Assembly: GCA_946480835.1 (NCBI GenBank)
Contig: CAMLLC010000002.1
Span: 1-64,000, forward strand
Length of the DNA: 64,000 nt
From: Entomomonas sp945283395
Lineage (GTDB): Bacteria > Pseudomonadota > Gammaproteobacteria > Pseudomonadales > Pseudomonadaceae
Direction: 5' to 3'
This document shows, piece by piece, positions 35,760 to 45,738 of the stretch. The position numbers and the translations under genes were made by a program. The notes under the pieces are model-generated. The model made no database searches and had not been told where the DNA came from. It worked only from the letters and a program-made list of their open reading frames with translations. Numbering within the stretch: position 1 is the stretch's first letter; each line of letters starts with the position of its first letter.

Positions 35760-36908
35760 ATGCAAATTTTTAAAGTGGGTGGTGCCGTTAGGGATAAATT
35801 ACTAAAGCAGCCCATTAAAGATACTGATTGGGTAGTTGTAGGAGCTGATGCAGCTATTATGCTGGCTAGAGGATACCAACCGGTTGGTCTTGATTTCCCA
35901 GTATTTCTGCATCCTCAAAGCAAAGAAGAATATGCTTTAGCCCGAACTGAACGTAAAAGTGGTAAAGGTTATGGAGGATTTACTTTTTATACAAGTCCTG
36001 AAGTGACTCTTGAACAAGATCTGATAAGACGAGATTTAACTATTAATGCTATTGCTGAAGATGAGGCAGGTAATATCTATGATCCATATCATGGCCAACA
36101 AGATATAAAGAATAAGTTATTGCGCCATATTTCTCCTGCTTTTGTTGAAGATCCGTTGCGTGTTCTTAGAGTAGCTCGTTTTGCAGCACGTTATAAAAAA
36201 TTAGGTTTTCAAATAGCACCTGAAACATTAGTGCTTATGAAGCAGTTAAGTACCAGCGGTGAACTTAAGGAGTTAACAGCAGAAAGAATATGGAAAGAAG
36301 TCAGTAGAGCATTAATGGAAGATAATCCCGAAGTCTTTATAGTAATTCTTGAGCAATGCCAAGCATTATCTGTATTATTGCCAGAGCTAACTAATATTGA
36401 ATTAGTCAATTATTTATTACAAGAAGCTAGTAAAACGCAGCAACCATTAGCAGTGCGTTGGGCTATCGTGTTATTACCCTTAGCTTTGTTGAATCAAGTA
36501 ACAGCTATTAAAAATATTAATAAGAGATTTAAAGTGCCGTGCGATTGTGCTGATTTAGCTTTGTTATTAGGTCAATACTTACTAATTTGCCAGCATAGCT
36601 TAGACTGTTCTGCTACTCAACTATTGAATGTTATGAGGCGTGTAGATATATTTCGACGGTCACAGCGATTTGCATTACTATTAACAATAGTTAAATTATT
36701 AGCAGTAGTGAATAAAAAAGCCTTTAATATAAAAGGAGATTATTTGTCTATTAGATTTCTAGAACAAGTAGCTACCTCATTACAACATATAAAAGTACAG
36801 ACTTATCTAGCTCAAGGGCTATCAGGAAGACAACTAGGGGAAGCGTTAGATAAAGCAAGATTACAGGCTATAGAGCAACTTATTGAGCAAAACAAAGCTA
36901 ATGGCTAG
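35760..36908 (+). CDS. cca: CCA-adding enzyme (tRNA nucleotidyltransferase), HD domain missing
   Basis: Adds or repairs the 3' CCA end of tRNA. Nucleotidyltransferase motifs KVGGAVRDKLL, the DxD of KDTDWVVVG, RRDLTINAIA, EDPLRVLRVARFAARY, then the C-terminal RNA-binding helices. In the family the region after RWA carries an HDLGKG phosphohydrolase motif. Here the corresponding sequence reads LPLALLNQVTAIKNINKRFKV with no His-Asp pair, and the protein is about 30 residues shorter than typical. The core synthesis activity should remain. Start choice is between 35754 and 35760; the second matches relatives. Confidence 0.9.
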   Translation: MQIFKVGGAVRDKLLKQPIKDTDWVVVGADAAIMLARGYQPVGLDFPVFLHPQSKEEYALARTERKSGKGYGGFTFYTSPEVTLEQDLIRRDLTINAIAEDEAGNIYDPYHGQQDIKNKLLRHISPAFVEDPLRVLRVARFAARYKKLGFQIAPETLVLMKQLSTSGELKELTAERIWKEVSRALMEDNPEVFIVILEQCQALSVLLPELTNIELVNYLLQEASKTQQPLAVRWAIVLLPLALLNQVTAIKNINKRFKVPCDCADLALLLGQYLLICQHSLDCSATQLLNVMRRVDIFRRSQRFALLLTIVKLLAVVNKKAFNIKGDYLSIRFLEQVATSLQHIKVQTYLAQGLSGRQLGEALDKARLQAIEQLIEQNKANG

Positions 36909-36926
36909 CATTAGCTTTATTAGGTG

Positions 36927-37442
36927 TTATCCTGAAGTAGTAGGAGATACACGTGAAGTGCGTAAAAGCTGAAAGATCAAGACTAAGCTAAAGAAACTAA
37001 ATAAAATGATCCCCCAATAAGGTAAGGCTAAGCCGAAAAATTTATCATTTGCTGCTAAACCACATTCAGGCGTACCCTCGAAAGACTTTAAAATAGCTTT
37101 TAGTATAGTATTTTTGCTAAAAATTTCTTGTATAGATGAAGATATACAAGATACTCCTGGATGGAAGCTCAACCATATTTGCCTTCCAGCTGCTACTATA
37201 CCTAATACTGAAAAGATAAGCGATAAAAAAGCATAGATACATCTACCTATTCCTTGTGGGTTATGGATACAGGCAATAAGGCAGAATAAACCTATCAGTG
37301 CAAACATAACACGTTGCACCCAGCAAAGGACACAAGGCTCCATATTTTCAAAATATTCTAGATAAAAAGCACCAATTAAACTAGTGGCACAAATTAAAAA
37401 GATAAACAGAAACAATATACGCGAATTGAGTAGTATTTTCAT
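36927..37442 (-). CDS. dsbB: Disulfide bond formation protein DsbB
   Basis: Four-helix inner-membrane protein that reoxidises DsbA and passes electrons to quinone. The catalytic pair CVLC (Cys37, Cys40) and the second periplasmic pair Cys99 and Cys127 are all present. 171 aa, normal. A complementary reducing enzyme, DsbD, is at 17.3 kb. Confidence 0.95.
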   Translation of the reverse strand: MKILLNSRILFLFIFLICATSLIGAFYLEYFENMEPCVLCWVQRVMFALIGLFCLIACIHNPQGIGRCIYAFLSLIFSVLGIVAAGRQIWLSFHPGVSCISSSIQEIFSKNTILKAILKSFEGTPECGLAANDKFFGLALPYWGIILFSFFSLVLIFQLLRTSRVSPTTSG

Positions 37443-37616
37443 AATTAAATTAATTCACCGTAAAATATATTAATAGTTTAGAGTATAGCATTTATCTATT
37501 ATTTATGATCTTAGACAAATAGTTTTTTTTGAGCTATTTCATAATTTAAGTGAACATCTCAAGCAATTAATTTTAACTGCATAAAAATAAAAGTTAAGTT
37601 AATGGTTGTTTGCCTA

Positions 37617-39809
37617 TTATTTTTTGAATTTTTTTGGGGTTTGCTTAAAAACTTTATTACTATAGGTCTTGGGAGGCAAACCGGTATGTTGAGTAAGAAT
37701 AGGCTTTTTATTAGTAGTAAGCTTAGCAGTAGAATTTTTACGACGTGGGCTATGATAACCTGTTGTTTTAGGTTGTTTAGCAGGTATTAATTGATATATT
37801 CCGTCTCCGATCAAATCACTACGCCTCATCTGTTGTAGAGCCTCTCTTAATAATGGCCAGTTGTTAGGGTCATGATAACGTAGAAAAGCTTTATGCAATC
37901 GTCTTTGCTCTTCGCTTTTAACAATCTGTACTTTATCGCTTTTATAAGTAACTTTGTGTAAAGGATTCCTCTCTGAGTGATACATAGCGGTTGCTGTGGC
38001 CATAGGAGAGGGATAAAAAGCTTGTACTTGATCAGCTCTAAATTCATGCTGCTTTAACCACAATGCGAGATGCATCATATCTTCATCTGAAGTGCCAGGG
38101 TGTGCAGCAATAAAGTAAGGGATTAGATATTGTTCTTTATTAGCTTCTTTACTGTATTTTTCAAACATTTCCTTAAAAGTATCGTAGGTTCCTATGCCTG
38201 GCTTCATCATTTTACTTAATGGGCCTTGTTCGGTATGCTCTGGCGCAATCTTTAAATATCCTCCTACATGGTAAGTGACTAATTCTTTTACATATTCAGG
38301 AGATTTAACGGCTAAGTCATAACGTAAGCCAGAGGCAATAAGGATTTTTTTAATACCTTTTAATGCGCGTGCATGGCGATAAAGTTGAATAAGTGCTGAG
38401 TGATCAGTATTAAGATTTTGGCAAATACCAGGATAAACACATGAAGCTTTTCGACAAGCTGCTTCAATTACCTTACTTTTACAAGCTAATCTATACATAT
38501 TAGCTGTAGGGCCGCCAAGATCAGAAATCACACCAGTAAAACCAGGTACTTTGTCTCTAATTTCTTCTATTTCATGTAATATAGATTCTTCAGAGCGACT
38601 TTGGATTATGCGTCCTTCGTGTTCTGTGATAGAACAGAAAGTACAACCGCCGAAACATCCCCGCATGATATTAACGGAGAAACGTATCATTTCATAAGCA
38701 GGAATTTTCGCACCATGATAAGCAGGGTGAGGGAGCCTTGCGTAAGGTAGACCAAATACATAATCCATTTCTGGAGTAGTTAGCGGAATAGGCGGGGGAT
38801 TAATCCATATTTCCTGATCGCCATGTCTTTGCACCAAAGCTCTAGCATTACCAGGATTAGTTTCTAAATGTAAAATACGGTTAGCATGTGCATAAAGTAC
38901 AGGGTCATTGCGTACTTTATCGAATGATGGTAGACGAATAACGGTCTTTTCTTTAGCTAGTTTAGGATAAGGTAAAATAGTGATGGGTTGTGGTGGTTCT
39001 GTATTGTTTGCTGTATCTTGCTGTTGCTTTTCAATGCTACATTCTTCTAAGTCAGAGGTACAGACATAAGGATTGATAATTTTATCTATTTTACCTGGTC
39101 TATCTATGCGGCTTGAATCAATTTCAAACCAACCCTCTGGAGTGTCTTTACGGATAAAAGCTGTACCTCTAATGTCTGTCATACTTGCAATGGATTCACC
39201 TCGGGATAAGCGTTGTGCTATCTCACAGGTAGCCCGTTCGGCATTGCCATAGACTACTATATCAGCAGCAGCGTCTATTAGTATTGAACGCCGTACGCTA
39301 TCTTGCCAATAGTCATAGTGTGCAATACGTCTTAATGAGGCTTCAATTCCTCCTAATACAATAGGAACATCTTTATAGGCTTCTTTACAACGTTGGCTAT
39401 AGACAATACTAGCTCTATCGGGCCTTCTACCAGCTATACCATCAGGTGTATAGGCATCTTCCGAGCGTATTTTACGGTCAGCTGTATAGCGATTAATCAT
39501 AGAGTCCATATTGCCTGCTGCTATACCATAATAAAGATTTGGCTTGCCTAATTTCATAAAATCATCTTTAGATTGCCAATCAGGTTGTGAAATGATGCCT
39601 ACCCTATAACCTTGCCCTTCTAACAATCTACCTATGATAGCCATACCGAAAGAAGGATGATCAACATACGCATCGCCAGTTACTAATACTATGTCACAAG
39701 AATCCCAGCCTAATTGCTGCATTTCGTCACGACTCATAGGTAAGTAAGGGGCAATACCAAAGCATTCTGCCCAGTATTTAGGGTAATCAAAAATTAATGT
39801 AGTTCGCAT
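37617..39809 (-). CDS. YgiQ family radical SAM protein
   Basis: Large (730 aa) radical SAM protein of the UPF0313/YgiQ family, function unknown. N-terminal cobalamin-binding-like part (YCxF segment, GYRVGIISQPDW), the cluster motif CFGGCTFC near residue 385, and a basic low-complexity C-terminus after about 690. The SSRIDRPGKIDK-like segment and IAPEHTEQGPLSKMMKPG are family hallmarks. It stands alone. Confidence 0.93.
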   Translation of the reverse strand: MRTTLIFDYPKYWAECFGIAPYLPMSRDEMQQLGWDSCDIVLVTGDAYVDHPSFGMAIIGRLLEGQGYRVGIISQPDWQSKDDFMKLGKPNLYYGIAAGNMDSMINRYTADRKIRSEDAYTPDGIAGRRPDRASIVYSQRCKEAYKDVPIVLGGIEASLRRIAHYDYWQDSVRRSILIDAAADIVVYGNAERATCEIAQRLSRGESIASMTDIRGTAFIRKDTPEGWFEIDSSRIDRPGKIDKIINPYVCTSDLEECSIEKQQQDTANNTEPPQPITILPYPKLAKEKTVIRLPSFDKVRNDPVLYAHANRILHLETNPGNARALVQRHGDQEIWINPPPIPLTTPEMDYVFGLPYARLPHPAYHGAKIPAYEMIRFSVNIMRGCFGGCTFCSITEHEGRIIQSRSEESILHEIEEIRDKVPGFTGVISDLGGPTANMYRLACKSKVIEAACRKASCVYPGICQNLNTDHSALIQLYRHARALKGIKKILIASGLRYDLAVKSPEYVKELVTYHVGGYLKIAPEHTEQGPLSKMMKPGIGTYDTFKEMFEKYSKEANKEQYLIPYFIAAHPGTSDEDMMHLALWLKQHEFRADQVQAFYPSPMATATAMYHSERNPLHKVTYKSDKVQIVKSEEQRRLHKAFLRYHDPNNWPLLREALQQMRRSDLIGDGIYQLIPAKQPKTTGYHSPRRKNSTAKLTTNKKPILTQHTGLPPKTYSNKVFKQTPKKFKK

Positions 39810-39981
39810 CAGAGATATAGAATTAACAGACTAATAAGTAGCAATGCTAATTAGATGACATTAGCATCTTTCAAAAGATATCTATAATTTTATGGATAAA
39901 TTGTAAAGCAATAATGCATATAACTCTACTCGTTTTTATATAAACCTTAACGTTCAAAAAAATCCTCAGAGAGCAAACATG

Positions 39982-40022
39982 TTGGCCTAGCCATGCCTTT
40001 TATAGAGGCTTTGCCAGGCCAA
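39982..40022. repeat. Imperfect hairpin between ygiQ and the LTA-synthase-like gene
   Basis: TTGGCCT and AGGCCAA with further broken pairing inside (about 17 positions), next to an A7 run on the plus strand. Orientation of the A-run does not fit termination of the minus-strand gene. Confidence 0.5.
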
Positions 40023-40038
40023 AAAAAGTAACAGCGAG

Positions 40039-42078
40039 CTATTTATTCCCATGAGCAGCTTCATCGCCTGCGGTATTTTGCAAAAGACTTTGCGTAGCCA
40101 TTTGAATAAAAGCTTCTAATTTATTTTTTAGTTCAATGGTTTGTCCATTTGGATCATTTACAAGCTGAGCGGATGGAGTGCTGCCTAATTGATAGTGGTA
40201 AAGCTTAGACGCCATTTCGCTAGGACGAATAAAAATATCATTGCCATTAATAATAGCTACCGTTTGATCGCTACCAGAGGGTTTAATAACGGCAAAACCT
40301 TTATCCCCTTCGGGTAAGTTTAAAAGGTCTCGTCCCCAACATTGATGACGTACCTCACCTCCTAACCTTCCCATAATGGTAGGAACTACATCTACTTGGC
40401 TGCCTATGGTAGCGTTGGTAGTTCCAAATTTCTCTTGAATACCTGGAGCTATCAGTAGTAGTGGTATATTAAAGCGAAACAGGTCTATATCTGTTAATTG
40501 TAATGGACTACCAAAACCATGATCTCCTAAGATAACAAATAAGGTATCTTGATAATAAGGTGATTCTTTTGCTTTAGCAAAAAATTGGCCCAGCGCCCAG
40601 TCAGAATAACGCATGGCGGTTAAATGTTCATTTAACGAGCCTTGATCGGTAACAGCTGCTACAGGTAAATCCTTAGGTAAGGCATAGGGAGTGTGATTAG
40701 ATAGAGTTTGTAATAGAGCATAGAACGGTTTGCCTTGTTTGGCAAGTTTGGCTAACTCTTCATTACCTCGGGAGAACATATCTTGATCAGAAACTCCCCA
40801 TGTAGGATCAGAGAAGATAGGATTAATAAAGTCATTACGTCCTATAAAGTTTGTCATACCTTGGTTTCCGAAGAAACCGCTTTGGTTATCCCACTGGAAA
40901 TCCCCGTTATAAACGTAGACATCATTGAAATGTCTTTTAGATAATAATTGTGGTAATCCAGAGAATTTATTATTACCCTCAGGTTCTTGCATAAGTGTTT
41001 CGAATGCTGGCAAATTTGGGAAACAAGCCATAGTAGCAAACATACCTTGATGAGTGTGAGTACCATTTGAGAAGAATTGGGTGAATAACAAACCCTCTTT
41101 AGCTAACTTGTCAAAGTTAGGGGTAATATGGTCAGAGTTACCTAAGGCTCCAACATACCGACCGGCAAAACTTTCCATAAGAATAACCACTACATTTTTA
41201 ACGGGTAAGGTTTTTGTTATTTCTGGTAAAAAATCACGGCGAATGATGGCTTTATTTTCATCTACTAAGTGATCGCTGGAGGTAAGTAGCATATTGCGAA
41301 CAATTTTTTCTGCGTCCTGCGCTTGCATAGTGGCTTTCCAAACAGTACTACGATTCTTTACATTACGCCAAGCGTCTATTAATGATAAGGTTCCATTAAG
41401 CCCCAGTTGATTGGCAAAAGGGGAATCAGTAGTATAAGCATCACCCCAGCGCAAAGGTGAACCTTGTCTCAACGTGCCACGAGCCGCTAACGCTAGCAAA
41501 GCAGTACAGATTAAAAAAATGACAATTTGTAGAAAAAAAGGATATTGGGTACTAGAAGTCGAGCGAGTAATGCGATCAACCAGTTTGAAAGTTAGCCAAA
41601 TAATTACTGTTATTACCAGCCATGCAAGCAAATATTTAACAACAGGATAACCATACCAAAGCATACTCAGTACAGTTTTAGGGTCTTCTCTTATATATTG
41701 GAATACTAAACTATTGAGACGTTGGTGAAATTCATGATAAAAGTCTAATTCTAGAACGCCTAAGAAAATGGCTAGACAAGCTACAAAAGTGAGCCATAAA
41801 CGCTGTAGGAAGCGCCAGCCCATAAATTTTTTACATAAGAAGGTTAATGCTATAGGAACCATGGCTAAGGCTACTATTTTAGCATCAAAGCGTAAGCCAT
41901 TGATGAAAGCCTCTACAAATGTAGCGCTAGGTGTTTCGCCTACTAATTCATAATTATATTCAAATAAAGCAAAGCGTAGAAGACTGTAAAGGATCATTAA
42001 TACTAACGCGGATAGTACAAAAAAACTCAGTTGTTGCAGAGTATTAGGCGGATTAAGAAATTTATTTTTGTTGATCAT
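40039..42078 (-). CDS. LTA-synthase family phosphoglycerol transferase (alkaline-phosphatase superfamily)
   Basis: Inner-membrane enzyme with five N-terminal helices (to about residue 230) and a C-terminal sulfatase-like domain in the periplasm. Features: VVVILMESFAGRYVG with the metal-site Glu, SNGTHTHQGMFAT with the nucleophilic Thr (about 335), DNQSGFFGNQGM, and LGDHGFGSPL. In gammaproteobacteria such enzymes (MdoB/OpgB or LTA-synthase-like) move phosphoglycerol onto glucans or lipids. The exact acceptor is not determinable. The ATG at 42078 is preferred to an upstream start at 42129. 679 aa. Confidence 0.88.
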   Translation of the reverse strand: MINKNKFLNPPNTLQQLSFFVLSALVLMILYSLLRFALFEYNYELVGETPSATFVEAFINGLRFDAKIVALAMVPIALTFLCKKFMGWRFLQRLWLTFVACLAIFLGVLELDFYHEFHQRLNSLVFQYIREDPKTVLSMLWYGYPVVKYLLAWLVITVIIWLTFKLVDRITRSTSSTQYPFFLQIVIFLICTALLALAARGTLRQGSPLRWGDAYTTDSPFANQLGLNGTLSLIDAWRNVKNRSTVWKATMQAQDAEKIVRNMLLTSSDHLVDENKAIIRRDFLPEITKTLPVKNVVVILMESFAGRYVGALGNSDHITPNFDKLAKEGLLFTQFFSNGTHTHQGMFATMACFPNLPAFETLMQEPEGNNKFSGLPQLLSKRHFNDVYVYNGDFQWDNQSGFFGNQGMTNFIGRNDFINPIFSDPTWGVSDQDMFSRGNEELAKLAKQGKPFYALLQTLSNHTPYALPKDLPVAAVTDQGSLNEHLTAMRYSDWALGQFFAKAKESPYYQDTLFVILGDHGFGSPLQLTDIDLFRFNIPLLLIAPGIQEKFGTTNATIGSQVDVVPTIMGRLGGEVRHQCWGRDLLNLPEGDKGFAVIKPSGSDQTVAIINGNDIFIRPSEMASKLYHYQLGSTPSAQLVNDPNGQTIELKNKLEAFIQMATQSLLQNTAGDEAAHGNK

Positions 42079-42218
42079 AATATATAGATATAAAGAGTTA
42101 ATATGGGGTTTATGATACAGTAATATCACAAAAACAACTGCTAAAAAAAGGTCTATAGACTTGCTTTGATGCTAGTTGGATTGTGTTTTAGCTAAATAAG
42201 TTCCAGAGAGCTTAAATT

Positions 42219-43580
42219 CTAAAGAGCACCAGATCTTTTTAAGGAAAGATAATGATTAACTAATTGTGGAGCAAAATACTTAGGAAGTACATCTAAAACA
42301 GGTAGATGCTGGGCAGCTAATTTATCATGGAGCTGTTTACGAATAAAAAGCTGTTGAATATCTCCGCAATAGGTGAGGGCTTCATTAAAGCTAGTAAAGG
42401 GGGTAGTTGCTATTTCATCACTTATTTCTTCTCTAAGGCTTGCTATGAGGACTTTATGATATTTACTCAGGTATTTAAAAGAATTAATGGTGTCTTTATT
42501 TTCTGAGTAGCGAAGATTTGTGATTAAAATAACTAAGCTGCGACGTTTGGTATTAGCAAGTAATATTTGAATGGCATCAGTATAATCAGCCGGTTGTTGA
42601 GAGCTTTGTAAGTCATATACATTATTGAGTAAAATATTTAGTTGTTGTTGTCCTTTAGTGGGTTTTATAAATATATTTTTCTCAGCCGCAAAAGTGGCTA
42701 ATCCTACTGCATCGCCTTGTCTAATAGCAACATAGCTGAGTAATAAGCAGGCATTTAAAGCATGATCAAAATGACTTAGATTATTTTCTTTAATTCGCAT
42801 TCTTTGCCCACAATCTAGTAAGAAAATAATTTGTTGATCTCGTTCATCTTGATATTCTTTAGCAATCGGGGTTTTGTGGCGAGCAGTTGCATTCCAATCT
42901 ATTTGTTTGAGTGTATCGCCTTCTCTAAATTCTCTTAATTGGTGGAAATCTAAGCCTAGTCCTCTCCTAGGTTGAGGCCTTACGCCTAAATAATAAATCC
43001 ATTGGTCAATGGTAGCAATATTTGAACCATAGAGTTTGGTGAAGTCAGGATAAACCCTAGTAGTATTTTCTAGCGTTAAATAACGTCGTTGTTGCCAAAG
43101 TCGCCAAGGACTAGTAATGATTAGCTCACATATTAACCAACTACAATCACCTCTAATCAAAGGTTTGATAGGATATTTTAACAAGTATTGTTGGCTAGCT
43201 TTAAGTACAATGGTTTGGGGTAATTGTTGAAACTCAACAGAGCTAGGAACATGATCAAAAATAGTAACAGTAAGATCAGCAGGAAATTCATTAGTAATAA
43301 GTAAAGTTGCTTCATGCCAACGGTTTACCGATAAGGAGATAGGTAAACATCTTACTATAGTAGGTGAAATAATACGGCGTAGTAATAATATATCTACTAC
43401 ACTCAGCAAACTTATGACTATTAGGATAATATCAGCTAATTGCAATAGTTTACTATTGATATTCATGCCTACTAATGCAAGCGTTTCTAATAATAGTGAG
43501 CAAGCTGCTAATGCCGCAATAATAATTAATAGAGCAATGGCAGGTTTTAACAAGTTCTTACAGGTTGCTTTATTTTTCAT
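42219..43580 (-). CDS. DUF58 domain protein (MoxR-associated, VWA-like)
   Basis: 453 residues. Two N-terminal membrane helices (about 9-65), a beta-rich part, then the DUF58 domain with GLDFHQLREFREGDTLKQIDWNATARHKTPIAKEYQDER (family hallmark, here as separate segments REGD, IDWNATAR and KEYQDER) and a von Willebrand A-like fold with a DxG.. metal-site-like FLLDCGQRM. Last gene of the module, overlapping the MoxR ATPase gene by four bases. MoxR/DUF58 pairs act as chaperone-like assembly systems. Confidence 0.9.
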   Translation of the reverse strand: MKNKATCKNLLKPAIALLIIIAALAACSLLLETLALVGMNINSKLLQLADIILIVISLLSVVDILLLRRIISPTIVRCLPISLSVNRWHEATLLITNEFPADLTVTIFDHVPSSVEFQQLPQTIVLKASQQYLLKYPIKPLIRGDCSWLICELIITSPWRLWQQRRYLTLENTTRVYPDFTKLYGSNIATIDQWIYYLGVRPQPRRGLGLDFHQLREFREGDTLKQIDWNATARHKTPIAKEYQDERDQQIIFLLDCGQRMRIKENNLSHFDHALNACLLLSYVAIRQGDAVGLATFAAEKNIFIKPTKGQQQLNILLNNVYDLQSSQQPADYTDAIQILLANTKRRSLVILITNLRYSENKDTINSFKYLSKYHKVLIASLREEISDEIATTPFTSFNEALTYCGDIQQLFIRKQLHDKLAAQHLPVLDVLPKYFAPQLVNHYLSLKRSGAL

Positions 43581-44590
43581 AAGCGGGGTGCATCAACTTG
43601 ATCAATAATTTGCTTGATAACCTGATCAATGGAAATGCCATCTATTTCCATTTCGGCACTTAACCTTACTCTATGACGTAAAGTCGGCAGTAAACAATCT
43701 TTAACATCGTCAGGAATTACAAACTGACCACCTCTTAACAAGGCTTTGGCTCTTGCTGCTTGGATCAGCGCTATGGAAGCTCTAGGCCCAGCTCCTATAG
43801 CTAAGTTATGATGGTTTCTGGTTGCTCTAACAAGCCTCACAGCATAATCAATTACCTGCTGATCCACTGGAATATTTTTGGTAATTAACTGTAAGGATAG
43901 AATATCTTTAGGTTGTACTAATTGCTGTAAAGGGTTTACTTCTAGCATATCGGCTTGGGTTGATTGGGTAACTTGCTGTACAAGTTTTAATTCCTCTGTT
44001 TGTGTTGGGTAATAAATATTAATCTTAAACATGAAGCGATCTAATTGCGCCTCTGGTAGAGGGTAAGTACCTTCTTGTTCAATAGGGTTTTGAGTGGCTA
44101 GTACCATGAAGGGTTGGGGTACTGCTAATGGCCTTCCTTCAAGAGTTGCTTGTCTTTCTTGCATTACTTCAAGAAGGGCTGATTGAGTTTTTGCTGGTGC
44201 TCTATTAATTTCATCTGCTAGGAGTAAGTTAGTAAAAATAGGGCCTTTACGTAATCTAAATTGTTCATTTTTCATATCATATACGGCATGACCTGTAATG
44301 TCACTTGGCATGAGATCAGGAGTAAATTGGATGCGTGCAAATTGGCCATTAAAGCAGTGGGCGAGCGCTCTAACTAGGAGCGTTTTACCTAATCCTGGTA
44401 CTCCTTCAAGTAATACGTGACCACCTGCTAAAAGAGCTATAATAACTTGTTCTATTACAACATTTTGGCCTATGACGGCTTTTTGTAACTCTTGTCTCAG
44501 TCTTTGTACAAAGTTAAAAGCATTTTGTTCATTAGTGCTTTCTATAGAGGTATCTTGACTAGCAGTTGATAAATCAGTTGTATTTGTCAT
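43577..44590 (-). CDS. MoxR family AAA+ ATPase
   Basis: 337-residue AAA+ chaperone-like ATPase. Walker A GVPGLGKT, Walker B LLADEINRAP, sensor ATQNPIEQEG and the arginine-finger region LPEAQLDRFMF, then a helical lid. MoxR proteins help insert metal cofactors or assemble complexes in partnership with VWA or DUF58 proteins, here the next gene. It overlaps both neighbours by four bases. Confidence 0.95.
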   Translation of the reverse strand: MTNTTDLSTASQDTSIESTNEQNAFNFVQRLRQELQKAVIGQNVVIEQVIIALLAGGHVLLEGVPGLGKTLLVRALAHCFNGQFARIQFTPDLMPSDITGHAVYDMKNEQFRLRKGPIFTNLLLADEINRAPAKTQSALLEVMQERQATLEGRPLAVPQPFMVLATQNPIEQEGTYPLPEAQLDRFMFKINIYYPTQTEELKLVQQVTQSTQADMLEVNPLQQLVQPKDILSLQLITKNIPVDQQVIDYAVRLVRATRNHHNLAIGAGPRASIALIQAARAKALLRGGQFVIPDDVKDCLLPTLRHRVRLSAEMEIDGISIDQVIKQIIDQVDAPRL

Positions 44591-45738
44591 AGTGCATTCC
44601 TAATTGCTTGAAGAGCAATAATAATCTGAGTAAATTCTACTTTAGAAAAGCGAGAGTGAGAAGTCATAGGACTCATGATGCGGCGAATAGAAGTTATTGG
44701 TTGTTGGGTAAGTTTGCTTAAGAATTTATATTGTTCATCATTTGCTAAACTATCGAAATGAGGTGAACGTTTTTTAACCAAATAATAGATTTCTTGTTGT
44801 AAAAGCATGATAAGTTGTTGTTGCCCTATCTGTTTATATAAAAAATTACCTTGTGCAGTAAGTTGTAGGGGTAATTGTCTTCTATTTTTTTCTATAGGTG
44901 ACTCTAATGGGCCTGAGCGAATAGCTATAAACCATAGAATTAATAAGATAAGTGCCATGGAAACAAGTAAAGTATGAGGATAGTTTTTAATAGCTGCTAG
45001 TAGCACGCTGGGGTGCTGTTTGGTTTGAGATATGGGTTTATAGAGAATAGTAACAGGATAACCTGCTGTGAGATAGCTTAGTAACCATGCATGATCGTTA
45101 TTTCCGATTGCATTATTCCGCCAAATATAGGCAGATGACAAGACAGTAATTTTACCTTTACCATAAGTAAACTGTAAAAGTTTAATAGTCCCTTTGTTTG
45201 TAGCTGCCCAAAAGGTGGCTATTCCCTTTTGGTCAATTAGTTGCCACGAGTCATTGAACTTAAAATGGGCAGGCTTTTCCTCATTCTCTATATAAAGTTT
45301 AACATCATTAGTTTTATCGTAATCGTAAGATTTGCTCACTTGGATACCAAGAGGCATAAGTAACTTGTCGGTATTATTAGGTTTTTTACTAAGTGTCGTT
45401 CTGTTTGCTTCTACAATCAGTATTCCCCCTTGTTTCACCCAATCTAGGAGAAGTTGAATTTGGCTAGTAGAGAAATTATTTCTGTCGCCTAATAGCAATA
45501 CTGTTTGTTTATGAGGAGATAGTGTTTTAAAAAGTTGAATGTTGTTAATTACAGTTACTTTTTGATGACGTTGTTTTAAATAATATTCAGCAGCTAAAAA
45601 AGGATTCCTTCTCACTTCATACGGTTGTTCTACTCTCTTTTCTATAGTGTATTTTTCGATATGAAAATATAAAAATAAACCCATTATGATAAAGAGCACT
45701 ACTGTAATTATTATTGTTTTGATAGGAAGCTGGTTCAT
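44587..45738 (-). CDS. DUF4350 domain protein
   Basis: 383 residues with an N-terminal membrane helix (about 8-27), a periplasmic Rossmann-like DUF4350 domain (RNPFLAAEYYLKQRHQ, LLLDWVKQGGILIVEA) and a second helix near 255-275 followed by a cytoplasmic helical tail. Always seen in the DUF4129/MoxR/DUF58 module, so presumably part of the same membrane assembly. Function unknown. Overlaps both neighbours by four bases. Confidence 0.85.
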   Translation of the reverse strand: MNQLPIKTIIITVVLFIIMGLFLYFHIEKYTIEKRVEQPYEVRRNPFLAAEYYLKQRHQKVTVINNIQLFKTLSPHKQTVLLLGDRNNFSTSQIQLLLDWVKQGGILIVEANRTTLSKKPNNTDKLLMPLGIQVSKSYDYDKTNDVKLYIENEEKPAHFKFNDSWQLIDQKGIATFWAATNKGTIKLLQFTYGKGKITVLSSAYIWRNNAIGNNDHAWLLSYLTAGYPVTILYKPISQTKQHPSVLLAAIKNYPHTLLVSMALILLILWFIAIRSGPLESPIEKNRRQLPLQLTAQGNFLYKQIGQQQLIMLLQQEIYYLVKKRSPHFDSLANDEQYKFLSKLTQQPITSIRRIMSPMTSHSRFSKVEFTQIIIALQAIRNAL

